DNA of 64,000 nucleotides, from positions 2,914,001 to 2,978,000 of the forward strand of contig NZ_CP138995.1 in NCBI RefSeq assembly GCF_044596045.1. The letters run 5' to 3'. Both the position numbers and the translations under genes were made by a program. Under the pieces are notes generated by a model. That model ran no database searches. It had not been told where the DNA came from and worked only from the letters and a program-made list of their open reading frames with translations. The DNA comes from Flagellimonas sp947499585. GTDB lineage: Bacteria > Bacteroidota > Bacteroidia > Flavobacteriales > Flavobacteriaceae. Positions within the stretch are counted from its first letter, which is position 1, and each line of letters begins with the position of its first letter. Of this stretch, positions 8,756 to 18,339 are shown in pieces.

Positions 8756-10663
8756 TTATAGGCTCTCTTCAATAATTTTCTCAACAACCTCAGGATTCAA
8801 TAAAGTTGAAATATCCCCTAAATTATCAGTTTCCTTTGATGCAATTTTTCTTAGAATACGTCGCATGATTTTTCCACTACGAGTTTTTGGTAATCCTGGT
8901 ACAAATTGAATTTTATCCAATTTAGCGATAGGGCCAATATGCTCTGTAATCATCTGATTGATCTCTTTTTTTAGATTATCACGATCTCTAGATTCCCCCG
9001 TTTCTTTAAGAATAACATACCCATACAAGGCATTTCCTTTAATATCATGTGGAAAACCAACTATAGCAGATTCTGCAACAGCAGGGTGTTCGTTAATGGC
9101 GTCTTCAATAGGTGCTGTACCTAAATTATGACCAGAAACAATGATGACATCATCAACTCTACCAGTGATTCTATAATAGCCAACCTCATCCCTTAAAGCG
9201 CCATCACCAGTAAAATATTTGCCCTCATAAGCAGAAAAATAAGTGTCTTTATAGCGTTGATGATCTCCCCAAATCGTTCGTGCAATAGAGGGCCATGGAA
9301 ATTTAATGCACAATCGACCATCCGCTTGATTACCTTTTATTTCTTTACCATGTTCGTCCATTAAGGCCGGTTGAATTCCTGGCATTGGTAAGGTAGCATA
9401 GGTTGGCTTGGTGGGTGTTGAAAACGGAATTGGTGAAATGAGCACACCGCCCGTTTCTGTTTGCCACCATGTATCCACAATGGGGCATTTCTTTTCACCA
9501 ACATGATCATTGTACCAGTGCCATGCTTCTTCATTTATAGGTTCGCCAACTGTCCCTAAAACCTTCAAACTGGAAAGGTCATATTTGGTTACAAAATCCA
9601 AATTCTCTTTTGCCAGAGCTCTAATAGCCGTAGGAGCTGTATAGAATTGGGTGATTTTATGCTTTTGAACAATATCCCAAAATCGACCAAAATCCGGGTA
9701 TGAAGGAACACCTTCAAACATAACGGTTGTGGCACCATTGGTTAAGGGGCCATACACAATATAAGAATGACCTGTAATCCAACCAATATCTGCTGTGCAC
9801 CAATATATATCTTCCTCTTTATACTGAAACACATTTTTAAACGTATAGGCAGTATAAACCATATAACCCGCTGTGGTGTGCATCATTCCTTTTGGGCGAC
9901 CGGTGGACCCTGAAGTGTATAAAATAAAAAGAGGGTCTTCAGCTTCCATAATTTCAGGGACGCAATCGGAGTATGCCTTATCCAGTAATGGTTGTAACCA
10001 ATGATCTCGACCTTTTTCCATCACAATATCCGCATCGGTGCGTTTAACGACCAGGACTGTCTCTACACCTGGACACTGTGTTAGTGCATCATCTACAATA
10101 CCTTTTAAATCTATTGTTTTGTTGCCTCTAAAAGAACCGTCAGAAGTAAGCACCATTCTTGCTTCACAATCATTGATTCTCGTGGCTAAAGCGGTAGAGG
10201 AAAACCCAGCAAACACCACTGAATGAACAGCGCCAATTCGAGCGCATGCCAAAACTGAAATAGCCAACTCAGGAATCATAGGTAGATAAATAACCACCCT
10301 ATCCCCTTTTTGAATGCCTTTATCCTTTAAAACATTGGCAAACTTGCATACGCGCTCATGTAATTGTGCATATGTAATATGCTGCGCTTCTTCCTTTGGG
10401 TCATTGGGTTCAAAAAGAATGGCCGTCTTATCTCCTCTAATTCGCAAATGCCTATCAATGCAATTTTCGGTAATATTGAGTTGAGCACCATCAAACCACT
10501 TTATTTCTGGTTTAGAGAAATCCCAATCCAATACGGTATCCCATTTTTTTCGCCATTCAAAATGCTCTTCCGCTACTTCTTCCCAAAAAGCTTCAGGGTT
10601 CCGTACTGATTTTCTGTATACTTGAAAATATTCTTCTAAATGTTTGATGTGGTAATTGCTCAT
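8756..10663 (-). CDS. acs: Acetyl-CoA synthetase (AMP-forming)
   Basis: This 635-residue enzyme activates acetate with ATP to acetyl-AMP and then to acetyl-CoA. It is the normal length for the family. The adenylate-forming P-loop YTSGSTGRPKGMMH lies near residues 250-263, the TWWQTETGG motif is present, and the C-terminal regulatory lysine is in RSGKIMRR (Lys598), the residue acetylated by Pat-type enzymes in other bacteria. The N-terminus (MSNYHIKHLEEYFQVYRKSV) matches full-length Acs. It converges on the exonuclease gene and is divergent from the amidohydrolase gene across 199 bases. Together with the symporter at 12297-14072 it forms an acetate uptake and activation unit. Confidence 0.97.
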   Translation of the reverse strand: MSNYHIKHLEEYFQVYRKSVRNPEAFWEEVAEEHFEWRKKWDTVLDWDFSKPEIKWFDGAQLNITENCIDRHLRIRGDKTAILFEPNDPKEEAQHITYAQLHERVCKFANVLKDKGIQKGDRVVIYLPMIPELAISVLACARIGAVHSVVFAGFSSTALATRINDCEARMVLTSDGSFRGNKTIDLKGIVDDALTQCPGVETVLVVKRTDADIVMEKGRDHWLQPLLDKAYSDCVPEIMEAEDPLFILYTSGSTGRPKGMMHTTAGYMVYTAYTFKNVFQYKEEDIYWCTADIGWITGHSYIVYGPLTNGATTVMFEGVPSYPDFGRFWDIVQKHKITQFYTAPTAIRALAKENLDFVTKYDLSSLKVLGTVGEPINEEAWHWYNDHVGEKKCPIVDTWWQTETGGVLISPIPFSTPTKPTYATLPMPGIQPALMDEHGKEIKGNQADGRLCIKFPWPSIARTIWGDHQRYKDTYFSAYEGKYFTGDGALRDEVGYYRITGRVDDVIIVSGHNLGTAPIEDAINEHPAVAESAIVGFPHDIKGNALYGYVILKETGESRDRDNLKKEINQMITEHIGPIAKLDKIQFVPGLPKTRSGKIMRRILRKIASKETDNLGDISTLLNPEVVEKIIEESL

Positions 10664-10862
10664 GAGTGAACTCGAAAATTTTTGAACTTTAAAAATAGCA
10701 AAAAAGAAACAGTGCTTTCACGATTCTATAATTAATCGACGGAAGGGAAATGTACGACTTTAACTTACTAAACAGCATCGACTAATGACTTACAAAAAAC
10801 AGGAGCATTCTTAACAAAAACTGTAAATTGTGCCCAGCTACTTCAACCAAATAAAATAAATC

Positions 10863-12281
10863 ATGCGAAACCTTTCCTTCTTAATAGCAATATTGCTTGC
10901 TAATTTTTCTGTTTTTGGGCAAACTAACCTATCCAAAGAAACAAAGGCCTACGTATCTCATGAAAGGGGAACATACCTGCTCCAAAACCTTACGTTAGTT
11001 GATGGCACCGGAAGTGCTGCCAAAACAAATCAAGATATTCTCGTTGTTGCCAATACCATAGAAAAAGTAGGTATGGATTTGCCAATACCTAAAAACGCCA
11101 CTGTTTTGGATATGGAAGGAAAAAGTGCTATTCCTGGCTTGGTTATGTTACATGAACATTTGTTCTACCCAAAAACCACTCCAGAGCATATTTACGGTGT
11201 GGATCAAATGAGTTATTCTTTCCCAAAATTGTATCTGGCCGCTGGAGTTACTACCATGCGAACCGCTGGAAGTATTATGCCACAAGCAGATGTAAATATT
11301 AAAAAGGCCATTGATAAAGGACAAACCCCTGGTCCTAATATGGATGTGACCAGTCCCCATCTAGATCGAGAAGGCCTAGGAATCTATGAGTTAGGTGCTT
11401 TTACTTCAACTGAGCAGTTTATAAATGCCATCAATTTCTATGCGGACATGGGTGTAACGTCAATCAAAGTATACAATTTTATTACTCGAGAAGATCTTAA
11501 GGCAATTGTAAAGGCAGCGCATTCGAGAAATATGAAAGTTACAGGTCATTTATGTTCCATCACCTATCGAGAAGCCGCTGATATTGGAATTGATAATCTG
11601 GAGCATGGTTTCTTTGCAAGTAGTGATTTTGTCCAAGATAAGGTTGAAGATGAATGCCAACCTTTTAAAATGCGCAAGGCCATGTTAGAAATGTCAACAG
11701 ATTCAGAAATGGTGACCGATCTTATCGACCATTTGGTGAGGAAAAAAGTTGCTTTGACCTCAACCATTAATGTTTTTGAGCCGTACACGGGTAGAGAAGT
11801 TGTGCCAGGTGGCGGCACCGAAGCGCTTTATACTAACGCCAAAGAAAGAGTGTACAAAAGATGGGCAAGCAAACAAGGTAGAGATTCCTTGGACTATATA
11901 TTATTCAACAAATCTAAGGTTTGGGAAAAAATGTTTTATGATGCTGGTGGCCTGTTAGTGGCCGGTACAGACCCAACTTATGATGGTCGGATTGTAGCTG
12001 GCTATGCCAATATGAGATTGTTGGAATTATTTGTGGAAATGGGCTTTACCATTCCAGAAGCCATTAAAATATCCTCACTGAATGGGGCCAAGTATTTAGA
12101 AAAAGAGGCCTCTATTGGAACTATAGCACCTTCTAAAATTGCAGATTTGGTTATTATTGATGGAGATATCAGCAAAGATATATCGGCAATACGTTCTATA
12201 GATACCGTGTTTAAAAATGGTATTGGGTATGATTCCAAAAAACTTTTTGAGGCAGCAAAAGGCTTGGTCGGTATTCGTTAA
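10863..12281 (+). CDS. Secreted metal-dependent amidohydrolase
   Basis: This 472-residue protein has a signal peptide ending at VFGQ (about residue 20). The amidohydrolase core carries the metal-binding HEH (His97-Glu98-His99) in place of the usual HxH, a probable bridging region SIKVYN, the later histidines in VTGHLC and NLEHGFF, and the catalytic Asp in VAGTDPT. The C-terminal beta-sandwich closes with KIADLVIIDGDI, typical of imidazolonepropionase/prolidase-like amidohydrolases. The signal peptide implies a periplasmic or exported enzyme, perhaps a dipeptidase or a cyclic amide hydrolase; the substrate cannot be read from the sequence. It stands alone between acs and the convergent symporter gene. 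Confidence 0.88.
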   Translation: MRNLSFLIAILLANFSVFGQTNLSKETKAYVSHERGTYLLQNLTLVDGTGSAAKTNQDILVVANTIEKVGMDLPIPKNATVLDMEGKSAIPGLVMLHEHLFYPKTTPEHIYGVDQMSYSFPKLYLAAGVTTMRTAGSIMPQADVNIKKAIDKGQTPGPNMDVTSPHLDREGLGIYELGAFTSTEQFINAINFYADMGVTSIKVYNFITREDLKAIVKAAHSRNMKVTGHLCSITYREAADIGIDNLEHGFFASSDFVQDKVEDECQPFKMRKAMLEMSTDSEMVTDLIDHLVRKKVALTSTINVFEPYTGREVVPGGGTEALYTNAKERVYKRWASKQGRDSLDYILFNKSKVWEKMFYDAGGLLVAGTDPTYDGRIVAGYANMRLLELFVEMGFTIPEAIKISSLNGAKYLEKEASIGTIAPSKIADLVIIDGDISKDISAIRSIDTVFKNGIGYDSKKLFEAAKGLVGIR

Positions 12282-12296
12282 ATTTGATTTTTAGCT

Positions 12297-14072
12297 CTAG
12301 TGTTCCACAGCATCCCCTGCCCCACTCGGAATCCTTATGTTTTCTACAATTTCCTGAACATTTTCAGGTGGTGGGGAAGTAAACCCTGAAACCACAAGGG
12401 CAACTGCAAAGTTGACCAACATACCCACTGTGCCAAACCCTTCTGGTGAAATACCAAACCACCAATCTTTAGCTGTACTTGTTTCTGGATTTCCAATCCA
12501 TTGCAGCTTAAAACGAGCAATGTAATATGTTGTTATGGCCAAACCAGCAATCATACCAGAGATGGCTCCTTCCCTATTCATTCGCTTGCTAAAAATACCC
12601 ATCACGATAGCCGGAAAAAAGGATGAAGCTGCCAAACCAAATGCCAATGCTACTACTGAGGCCACAAAACCAGGTGGGTTAATACCAAAATAGCCTGCAA
12701 CAATTACGGCCAAAACCGCTGAAAGACGAGCAATCAATAATTCTTTTTTATCAGATATATCCCTTGCAAACTGCTTTTTAATCAAATCGTGCGAAATGGA
12801 AGTTGAAATGACCAATAACAAACCAGCTGCAGTTGAAAGTGCCGCGGCCAAACCACCTGCGGCCACCAAGGCAATAATCCAATTGGGGAGTCCTGCAATC
12901 TCTGGATTTGCCAATACCGTAATGTCTCGATCCACATACAGCTCATTCGCAGTCATGCTAGGATTGGAAATTTTTCGTTGGCCATATTCAGCTCTACCCT
13001 CAACAAATTCAGGCTTTTTGCCTTCAACAGCAGAACCGGGTAAATATTGTATTTTCCCATCACCGTTTTTATCTGTCCAAGCGATAAGACCTGTATCCTC
13101 CCATTTAGTGAACCAAGAGGGGATTTCTTTATACGGAGTGTCTTGAACGGTTTCCATTAGATTGGTACGTGCAAAAACAGCTATGGCAGGAGCTGTAGTG
13201 TAGAGAATCGCAATAAACAATAGCGCATACCCTGCAGATTTTCGGGCATCCTTTACTTTGGGAACCGTAAAAAACCTGATAATAACATGTGGTAATCCTG
13301 CAGTGCCCATCATCAAAGCAGCTGTAATAAAGAATACATCCGTTGTAGATTTAGTACCGTCTGTATATGCGGTAAAACCGAGCTCGGTCATAAGTCCGTC
13401 TAATTTATCCAACAGATAGACCCCATCTTCACCAGCGGAACCAAAACCTAGCTGAGGAATTGGATTCCCCGTTGCCATAAGAGATATAAAAATAGCAGGT
13501 ACCATAAAGGCAAAAATGAGCACGCAATATTGTGCAACTTGCGTATAGGTAATGCCTTTCATTCCACCTAAAAAAGCATAGAAAAGCACAACGGTCATTC
13601 CAATATATACACCAGTGTTTACTTCAACATCTAAAAACCTGGAGAAAACCACGCCGACTCCACGCATTTGACCAGCAACATAAGTGAACGATACGAAAAG
13701 TGCCGCAACTACAGCTACTGTTCTTGCCACATTGGAATAATAGCGGTCACCAATAAAATCTGGGACAGTAAACTTTCCAAATTTTCGTAAATATGGAGCA
13801 AGTAGTAATGCTAACAGTACGTAACCACCTGTCCATCCCATTAAGTACACAGAGCCATCATAACCTGAGAAAGCTATAATCCCTGCCATTCCTAAAAAAG
13901 AGGCCGCAGACATCCAGTCTGCAGCTGTAGCCAGGCCATTAGCTAAAGGTGAAACCCCACCTCCAGCAATATAAAATTCTTTGGTCGACTTAGCTCTAGA
14001 CCATATCGCAATTCCAATATATAGGGCAAAAGTAATTCCGACAATGATAAACGTCCATGTTTGAATTCCCAT
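12297..14072 (-). CDS. Sodium:solute symporter, acetate-type large subunit
   Basis: This 591-residue integral membrane protein of the SSS family has about 13 hydrophobic helices. The N-terminal GIAIWSRAKSTKEFYIAGGGVSPLANG and the ATAADWMSAASFLG motif are characteristic of the ActP/VC_2705 subgroup. A hydrophilic loop of about 90 residues (around 315-400) includes a DKNGDGK acidic stretch. It lies three bases downstream of the DUF4212 gene, the usual small partner of this subgroup. Linkage to acs and the DUF294 regulator makes acetate or another short carboxylate the likely substrate. The gene name actP would be tempting, but the subgroup with DUF4212 is distinct, so I leave the symbol blank. 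Confidence 0.92.
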   Translation of the reverse strand: MGIQTWTFIIVGITFALYIGIAIWSRAKSTKEFYIAGGGVSPLANGLATAADWMSAASFLGMAGIIAFSGYDGSVYLMGWTGGYVLLALLLAPYLRKFGKFTVPDFIGDRYYSNVARTVAVVAALFVSFTYVAGQMRGVGVVFSRFLDVEVNTGVYIGMTVVLFYAFLGGMKGITYTQVAQYCVLIFAFMVPAIFISLMATGNPIPQLGFGSAGEDGVYLLDKLDGLMTELGFTAYTDGTKSTTDVFFITAALMMGTAGLPHVIIRFFTVPKVKDARKSAGYALLFIAILYTTAPAIAVFARTNLMETVQDTPYKEIPSWFTKWEDTGLIAWTDKNGDGKIQYLPGSAVEGKKPEFVEGRAEYGQRKISNPSMTANELYVDRDITVLANPEIAGLPNWIIALVAAGGLAAALSTAAGLLLVISTSISHDLIKKQFARDISDKKELLIARLSAVLAVIVAGYFGINPPGFVASVVALAFGLAASSFFPAIVMGIFSKRMNREGAISGMIAGLAITTYYIARFKLQWIGNPETSTAKDWWFGISPEGFGTVGMLVNFAVALVVSGFTSPPPENVQEIVENIRIPSGAGDAVEH

Positions 14073-14075
14073 ATC

Positions 14076-14330
14076 TTATTCGTTTACCTCGTATTTTTTA
14101 TCCAATTTGTTCATCAAACGGACATAGACAAAAATCAGCAATACAAAAACATAGATAGAACCTTGTTGAGCAAACCAAAAGCCCAATTTAAAACCACCCA
14201 AGCGAATGGTATTCAGTTCATCTACCAATAAAATACCAAATCCGTAGGAGACCAAGAACCAGATGGTTAAAAGAATAGAGAGGTACTTTAGATTTTCCCT
14301 CCAGTATTTTTTTCGTTGTGAGGCATCCAT
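14076..14330 (-). CDS. DUF4212 symporter small subunit
   Basis: The 84-residue membrane protein has two hydrophobic helices (about 14-34 and 52-72). Its N-terminus YWRENLKYLSILLTIWFLVS and the FKLGFWFAQQGSIYVFV stretch are typical of DUF4212, the small subunit found immediately upstream of SSS symporters. The stop codon is three bases before the symporter start, so the two are translated together. The ATG at 14330 gives the standard length. It probably assembles with or stabilises the large subunit. Confidence 0.93.
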   Translation of the reverse strand: MDASQRKKYWRENLKYLSILLTIWFLVSYGFGILLVDELNTIRLGGFKLGFWFAQQGSIYVFVLLIFVYVRLMNKLDKKYEVNE

Positions 14331-14437
14331 TTTTAGTTCAAGGTTGGTTTATTCTTGAAATATAAGAAATATGATGCAATAACCTAAAAAGCCATTTACC
14401 CTGATTAAGGTAACTTCTATAAACTTATTGTAAAAGG

Positions 14438-15391
14438 TTAAATTGAATTGAGGTATGAAGATATATTCTGACCAATGCGCTCTTGAATATTGGAAACATC
14501 TGCCTTCTCAAAAGTTTCTCCCATAATGCTCTCGTAAAGCTCAATGTATCGTTCAGAGACTGATTCTACATAAGCATCACTCATTTTTGGAACTATTTGC
14601 CCTTCCAATCCCTGAAATCCATGAGAGATTAGCCATTGGCGAACAAATTCTTTTGATAGTTGCTTTTGCGTCTCGCAATTTGCCTGACGTTCTTTATAGC
14701 CTTCAGCATAAAAATAACGGGACGAGTCTGGTGTATGGATTTCGTCTATCAAAACGATTTCGCCATCTTTAGTCTTTCCAAACTCATATTTGGTATCGAC
14801 TAAAATCAATCCTCTCTTGGCAGCAATTTCTGTCCCTCTTTGAAATAATGCTCTAGTATATTTTTCCAATACTTCGTAATCGGTTTTAGACACGATTCCC
14901 CTATTCAGGATTTCAGCTTTGGAAATATCTTCATCATGATCTCCTTTTTCAGCTTTAGTGGCCGGTGTTATAATGGGTTCCGGAAATTTATCGTTTTCCT
15001 TCATTCCCTCAGGCATGGGTTCCCCGCACAAAATCCGTTTCCCTGCCTTATACTCCCGCGCTGCATGACCCGAAAGATAACCGCGAATTACCATTTCAAC
15101 TTTGAAGGGTTCGCACGCCTTACCTACGGCTACATTAGCATCTGGGGTGGCCATTAACCAGTTTGGAACAATATCTTCCGTGGCTTGCATCATTTTAGTT
15201 GCAATCTGGTTTAGAATTTGACCCTTGTATGGAATTCCCTTTGGCATTACTACATCAAACGCAGATAAACGATCTGTAGCAATCATAACCAAAATATCAT
15301 TTTCCAAAGTATAAACTTCCCTCACCTTTCCTTTATAAATGGCCTTCTGACCAGTAAAGTGGAAATTGGTGTCCATTAAAGTGTTTGACAT
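14438..15391 (-). CDS. purC: Phosphoribosylaminoimidazole-succinocarboxamide synthase
   Basis: This 317-residue SAICAR synthetase catalyses the ATP-dependent addition of aspartate to CAIR in purine synthesis. The N-terminal glycine-rich KGKVREVYTLEN, the MIATDRLSAFDVVMPKGIP segment and the EIHTPDSSRYF active-site motif are all visible. It is longer than the roughly 240-residue E. coli enzyme and of the size usual in Bacteroidota and yeast-like forms. It follows the phoH-like gene by six bases on the same strand, an arrangement common in flavobacteria, and the two are probably co-transcribed. Confidence 0.97.
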   Translation of the reverse strand: MSNTLMDTNFHFTGQKAIYKGKVREVYTLENDILVMIATDRLSAFDVVMPKGIPYKGQILNQIATKMMQATEDIVPNWLMATPDANVAVGKACEPFKVEMVIRGYLSGHAAREYKAGKRILCGEPMPEGMKENDKFPEPIITPATKAEKGDHDEDISKAEILNRGIVSKTDYEVLEKYTRALFQRGTEIAAKRGLILVDTKYEFGKTKDGEIVLIDEIHTPDSSRYFYAEGYKERQANCETQKQLSKEFVRQWLISHGFQGLEGQIVPKMSDAYVESVSERYIELYESIMGETFEKADVSNIQERIGQNISSYLNSI

Positions 15392-15397
15392 GCGCTG

Positions 15398-16351
15398 TTA
15401 GTTATGGTGCTCAATATTCTTATAAGCGTCAATGACTTTTTTGACCAATTTATGACGAATTACATCTTTATCGTCTAGATAAATCATGCTGATTCCCGGT
15501 ACATTCTGCAAAATCAAAAGGGCTTCCTTTAAACCAGAAGTCACTCTGCGTGGAAGATCTATTTGCCCGGGATCCCCTGTTAATAAAAATTTGGCGTTTT
15601 TACCCATCCGTGTCAGGAACATTTTCATTTGGGCATGAGTTGTGTTCTGAGCCTCATCTAAAATAACAAAGGCATTGTCCAAAGTTCTACCCCGCATAAA
15701 GGCCATAGGTGCAATTTGAATAGTACCGTCTTCTATGTACTTGTCAAGTCTCTCGGGAGCGATCATATCCCTGAGCGCATCATAAAGCGGTTGCATATAA
15801 GGATCCAGTTTTTCTTTTAAATCTCCGGGAAGGAAACCGAGATTCTCCCCTGCTTCCACCGCAGGGCGAGTTAAAATAATTCGTCTTACTTGTTTTTCCT
15901 TTAATGCTTTTACGGCCAAGGCTACACCTGTATAGGTTTTTCCTGTACCCGCAGGGCCGATGGCAAAAACCATATCATCTGTTTTACAAGCATCAACAAG
16001 ACGTCTTTGGTTTGCTGTTTGAGCCTTAATCAGTTTACCACTTACACCATGTACCAAAACATCTCCACTGCTTTTAGAAGACGTGTAATCTTCCTTGCCA
16101 TTGCTGGTAAGCACACGTTCAATCATATTCTCATCCAGCTTATTATATTTAGCAAAATGGGTTGTGAGCATATCAAATCGTTTATCAAACTCTTCCAATA
16201 GCTCTTCATCTCCGTAAACCTTAATTTTACTGCCACGTGCAACAATCTTAAGCTTAGGGAAATATTTTTTTAATAATTCTATATTTTCATTGCTTTGCCC
16301 AAAGAAATCCTGTGGGCTAATATCTGTAAGTTCTATGATTAACTCGTTCAA
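15398..16351 (-). CDS. phoH: PhoH-family ATPase, TTG start
   Basis: This 317-residue cytoplasmic protein has a P-loop ATPase domain: Walker A GPAGTGKTYTGVALAVKAL, Walker B FVILDEAQN, and LTGDPGQIDLP as motif III. The N-terminal part contains the KH-like segment FPKLKIVARGSKIKVYG. The start is a TTG at 16351: the residues directly after it (NELIIELTDISPQDFFGQ) match the usual N-terminus of flavobacterial homologues, and the next in-frame ATG is about 75 codons downstream, inside the conserved region. The protein is predicted to be an RNA-associated ATPase of uncertain role; links to phosphate starvation come from E. coli. It leads into purC with a 6-base gap. Confidence 0.93.
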   Translation of the reverse strand: MNELIIELTDISPQDFFGQSNENIELLKKYFPKLKIVARGSKIKVYGDEELLEEFDKRFDMLTTHFAKYNKLDENMIERVLTSNGKEDYTSSKSSGDVLVHGVSGKLIKAQTANQRRLVDACKTDDMVFAIGPAGTGKTYTGVALAVKALKEKQVRRIILTRPAVEAGENLGFLPGDLKEKLDPYMQPLYDALRDMIAPERLDKYIEDGTIQIAPMAFMRGRTLDNAFVILDEAQNTTHAQMKMFLTRMGKNAKFLLTGDPGQIDLPRRVTSGLKEALLILQNVPGISMIYLDDKDVIRHKLVKKVIDAYKNIEHHN

Positions 16352-16474
16352 AAAAAGTGGGATATTTTAAGGTTATTTTTGAAGAAATTTTATTCTTTCT
16401 TTTTTATTTAATTTTACCCCACAAACTTAACCAAAAATCATTTTGAGCACGGAAAAACATATCAACAGTATTGC

Positions 16475-17305
16475 ATGGCAATCATAACACTAACTACAGA
16501 TTTTGGGCATAAAGACCACTTTGTAGGTGCCATTAAGGGGACAATCTTAAATAATTTGCCAGAAGTCAGTATTGTTGATATTTCGCACGCTATAAGTCCG
16601 TTTAACATCCAAGAGTGTGCTTACATCTTAAAAAACGCCTATCGTTCTTTTCCAATAGGCACTGTGCACGTGGTTGGGGTGGATTCTGAATTATCTCCCG
16701 AAAATCAACATATTGTGGTGCTCGTAGATGGGCATTATTTTGTTAGTGCCAATAATGGTGTCATTTCTTTGATTACTTCAGAAATTCAGCCAGAAAAGGT
16801 CATGCAAGTGAATATTCCCAATTTGAATTCTGCTTCTTTTCCAGTACTTGATGTGTTTGTGCAGGTTGCTTGCCATATAGCAAGGGGTGGAAAGTTAGAA
16901 GTAATTGGAAAGCCTTTTGATGCCCTCAGGGAATTGAAAGAATTTGAGCCTAGAGTTACCAATGATGGTAAAACGATAATTGGCAATGTAATTTACATTG
17001 ATAACTATGGCAATGTAATAACCAATATACAAAGGGGTCTTTTTGAAGCTTATAGAAATGGAAGAAGTTTTGAAGTGATTGCAAGGACCAACAAAATAAA
17101 GACCATTCATAATAGCTATAATGGGATTATCAACTATAATCTGGAAAAGGGACAACGTAGAGGCCCAGGAGATGCTTTGGCGCTATTTAATTCAGCGTCC
17201 TATTTGGAGCTCGCAATATATAAAAGTGATCAAAATACTGTAGGTGGTGCTTCTACCTTACTTGGACTCAATTACAGGGATACTGTAACCATAAATTTTC
17301 TGTAA
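16475..17305 (+). CDS. SAM hydroxide adenosyltransferase family (DUF62) protein
   Basis: The 276-residue protein opens with the family hallmark LTTDFGHKDHFVGAIKG and contains VDISHAISPF and IGNVIYIDNYGNVITNI. Members characterised elsewhere hydrolyse S-adenosylmethionine to adenosine and methionine and are related to fluorinase and chlorinase. The length is normal. It starts a plus-strand run in which the next gene begins at the base after its stop, followed by gldF and gldG with overlaps, so an operon is likely. The physiological reason for linkage with gliding genes is unknown, but this gene order is familiar in flavobacteria. Confidence 0.92.
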   Translation: MAIITLTTDFGHKDHFVGAIKGTILNNLPEVSIVDISHAISPFNIQECAYILKNAYRSFPIGTVHVVGVDSELSPENQHIVVLVDGHYFVSANNGVISLITSEIQPEKVMQVNIPNLNSASFPVLDVFVQVACHIARGGKLEVIGKPFDALRELKEFEPRVTNDGKTIIGNVIYIDNYGNVITNIQRGLFEAYRNGRSFEVIARTNKIKTIHNSYNGIINYNLEKGQRRGPGDALALFNSASYLELAIYKSDQNTVGGASTLLGLNYRDTVTINFL

Positions 17306-17608
17306 ATGCTCATCCGTATCGTAAAACTTACATTTAAACCCGAAAATATTCCTAGTTTTGAACGAATTTTTGAAGAATCAAAACACGGTATATTGGCTTT
17401 TGAAGGTTGCACTTTTGTAGAATTATATCAAGACCTTAAAAATCCATGTATCTTTTTTACTTACAGTTTTTGGAATGATGAATCAAATTTGGAAAGCTAC
17501 AGAACATCAGACTTCTTTAAAGGTGTTTGGTCCAGTACCAAAGTATTGTTTGCAGAAAAACCCGAAGCTTGGAGTGTTGCTAAAATTCAATCCTCAAACC
17601 AATTTTAA
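17306..17608 (+). CDS. Antibiotic biosynthesis monooxygenase-like (ABM fold) protein
   Basis: The 100-residue single-domain protein begins LIRIVKLTFKPENIPSFERIF and contains FFTYSFWNDESNLESYRTSDFF. This is the dimeric alpha-beta ferredoxin-like ABM pattern seen in putative quinol monooxygenases and haem-degrading relatives. No specific catalytic residue can be assigned. It starts immediately after the DUF62 stop (TAAATG) and its stop overlaps the gldF start, so it is translated within the DUF62-ABM-gldF-gldG series. Confidence 0.85.
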   Translation: MLIRIVKLTFKPENIPSFERIFEESKHGILAFEGCTFVELYQDLKNPCIFFTYSFWNDESNLESYRTSDFFKGVWSSTKVLFAEKPEAWSVAKIQSSNQF

Positions 17609-18339
17609 TGTTTGCAATTTTTAAAAGAGAGGTACAATCTTTTTTTACATCACCTATAGGGTATTTGATTGTGGGCCTGTTTTTGTTGCTAAACGGTCTC
17701 TTCCTATGGGTCTTCAAGGGAGATTTCAATATTTTTGATTATGGTTTTGCCGATTTAGGAAACCTATTTTTATTGGCTCCCTGGATTTTTATCTTTTTGG
17801 TTCCAGCAATTACTATGAAAAGTTTTTCCGAAGAACACAAAGTTGGGACCTTAGAACTGCTGCTAATAAAACCCATATCTATTTGGAAATTGGTTTTGGG
17901 GAAATTCTGGGGAGCGTTTCTTTTATGTATTATAGCAGTCATACCTACCATTATTTATGTATTTGCAATTTCAAATTTGGGAATAACTGAGGGTAACTTT
18001 GATTTAGGAGTTGTTTTGGGTTCCTATTTTGGTCTTCTATTCCTGATCGGAGCTTACACTTCAATAGGGCTTTTCTCTTCAACACTATCAGATAATCAGA
18101 TTGTATCCTTTATCATAGGTATTCTAATGTGTTTCCTTCTTTTTAATGGTTTTGATGCAATTTCATCCTTGTTTGCGGATGGAGAAACGCAACGGTTGAT
18201 TCAAGAAATAGGTGCTAAATCGCATTTTGACAGTATTGCCGGAGGGATAGTAGATACAAGGGATTTACTTTATTTTATTTCATTAACGCTGTTCTTTCTG
18301 TACCTCACCTTTCTACGACTAAAACAAATACCAAGATGA
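17608..18339 (+). CDS. gldF: Gliding-motility ABC transporter permease GldF
   Basis: This 243-residue permease has six hydrophobic helices. It begins FAIFKREVQSFFTSPIGYLI and contains the SFSEEHKVGTLELLLIKP motif common to GldF and NosY-like permeases. GldF and GldG form an inner-membrane ABC transporter with the ATPase GldA, which is not in this window; in Flavobacterium johnsoniae the complex is needed for gliding, though not in all relatives. The start overlaps the preceding stop (TAATG) and the end overlaps the gldG start by four bases. Confidence 0.95.
   Translation: MFAIFKREVQSFFTSPIGYLIVGLFLLLNGLFLWVFKGDFNIFDYGFADLGNLFLLAPWIFIFLVPAITMKSFSEEHKVGTLELLLIKPISIWKLVLGKFWGAFLLCIIAVIPTIIYVFAISNLGITEGNFDLGVVLGSYFGLLFLIGAYTSIGLFSSTLSDNQIVSFIIGILMCFLLFNGFDAISSLFADGETQRLIQEIGAKSHFDSIAGGIVDTRDLLYFISLTLFFLYLTFLRLKQIPR

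Noticed and set aside
14438..16351. Longer or shifted starts for purC and phoH to create an overlap
   Set aside because: Conserved N-termini fix both starts, and the six-base gap is real.
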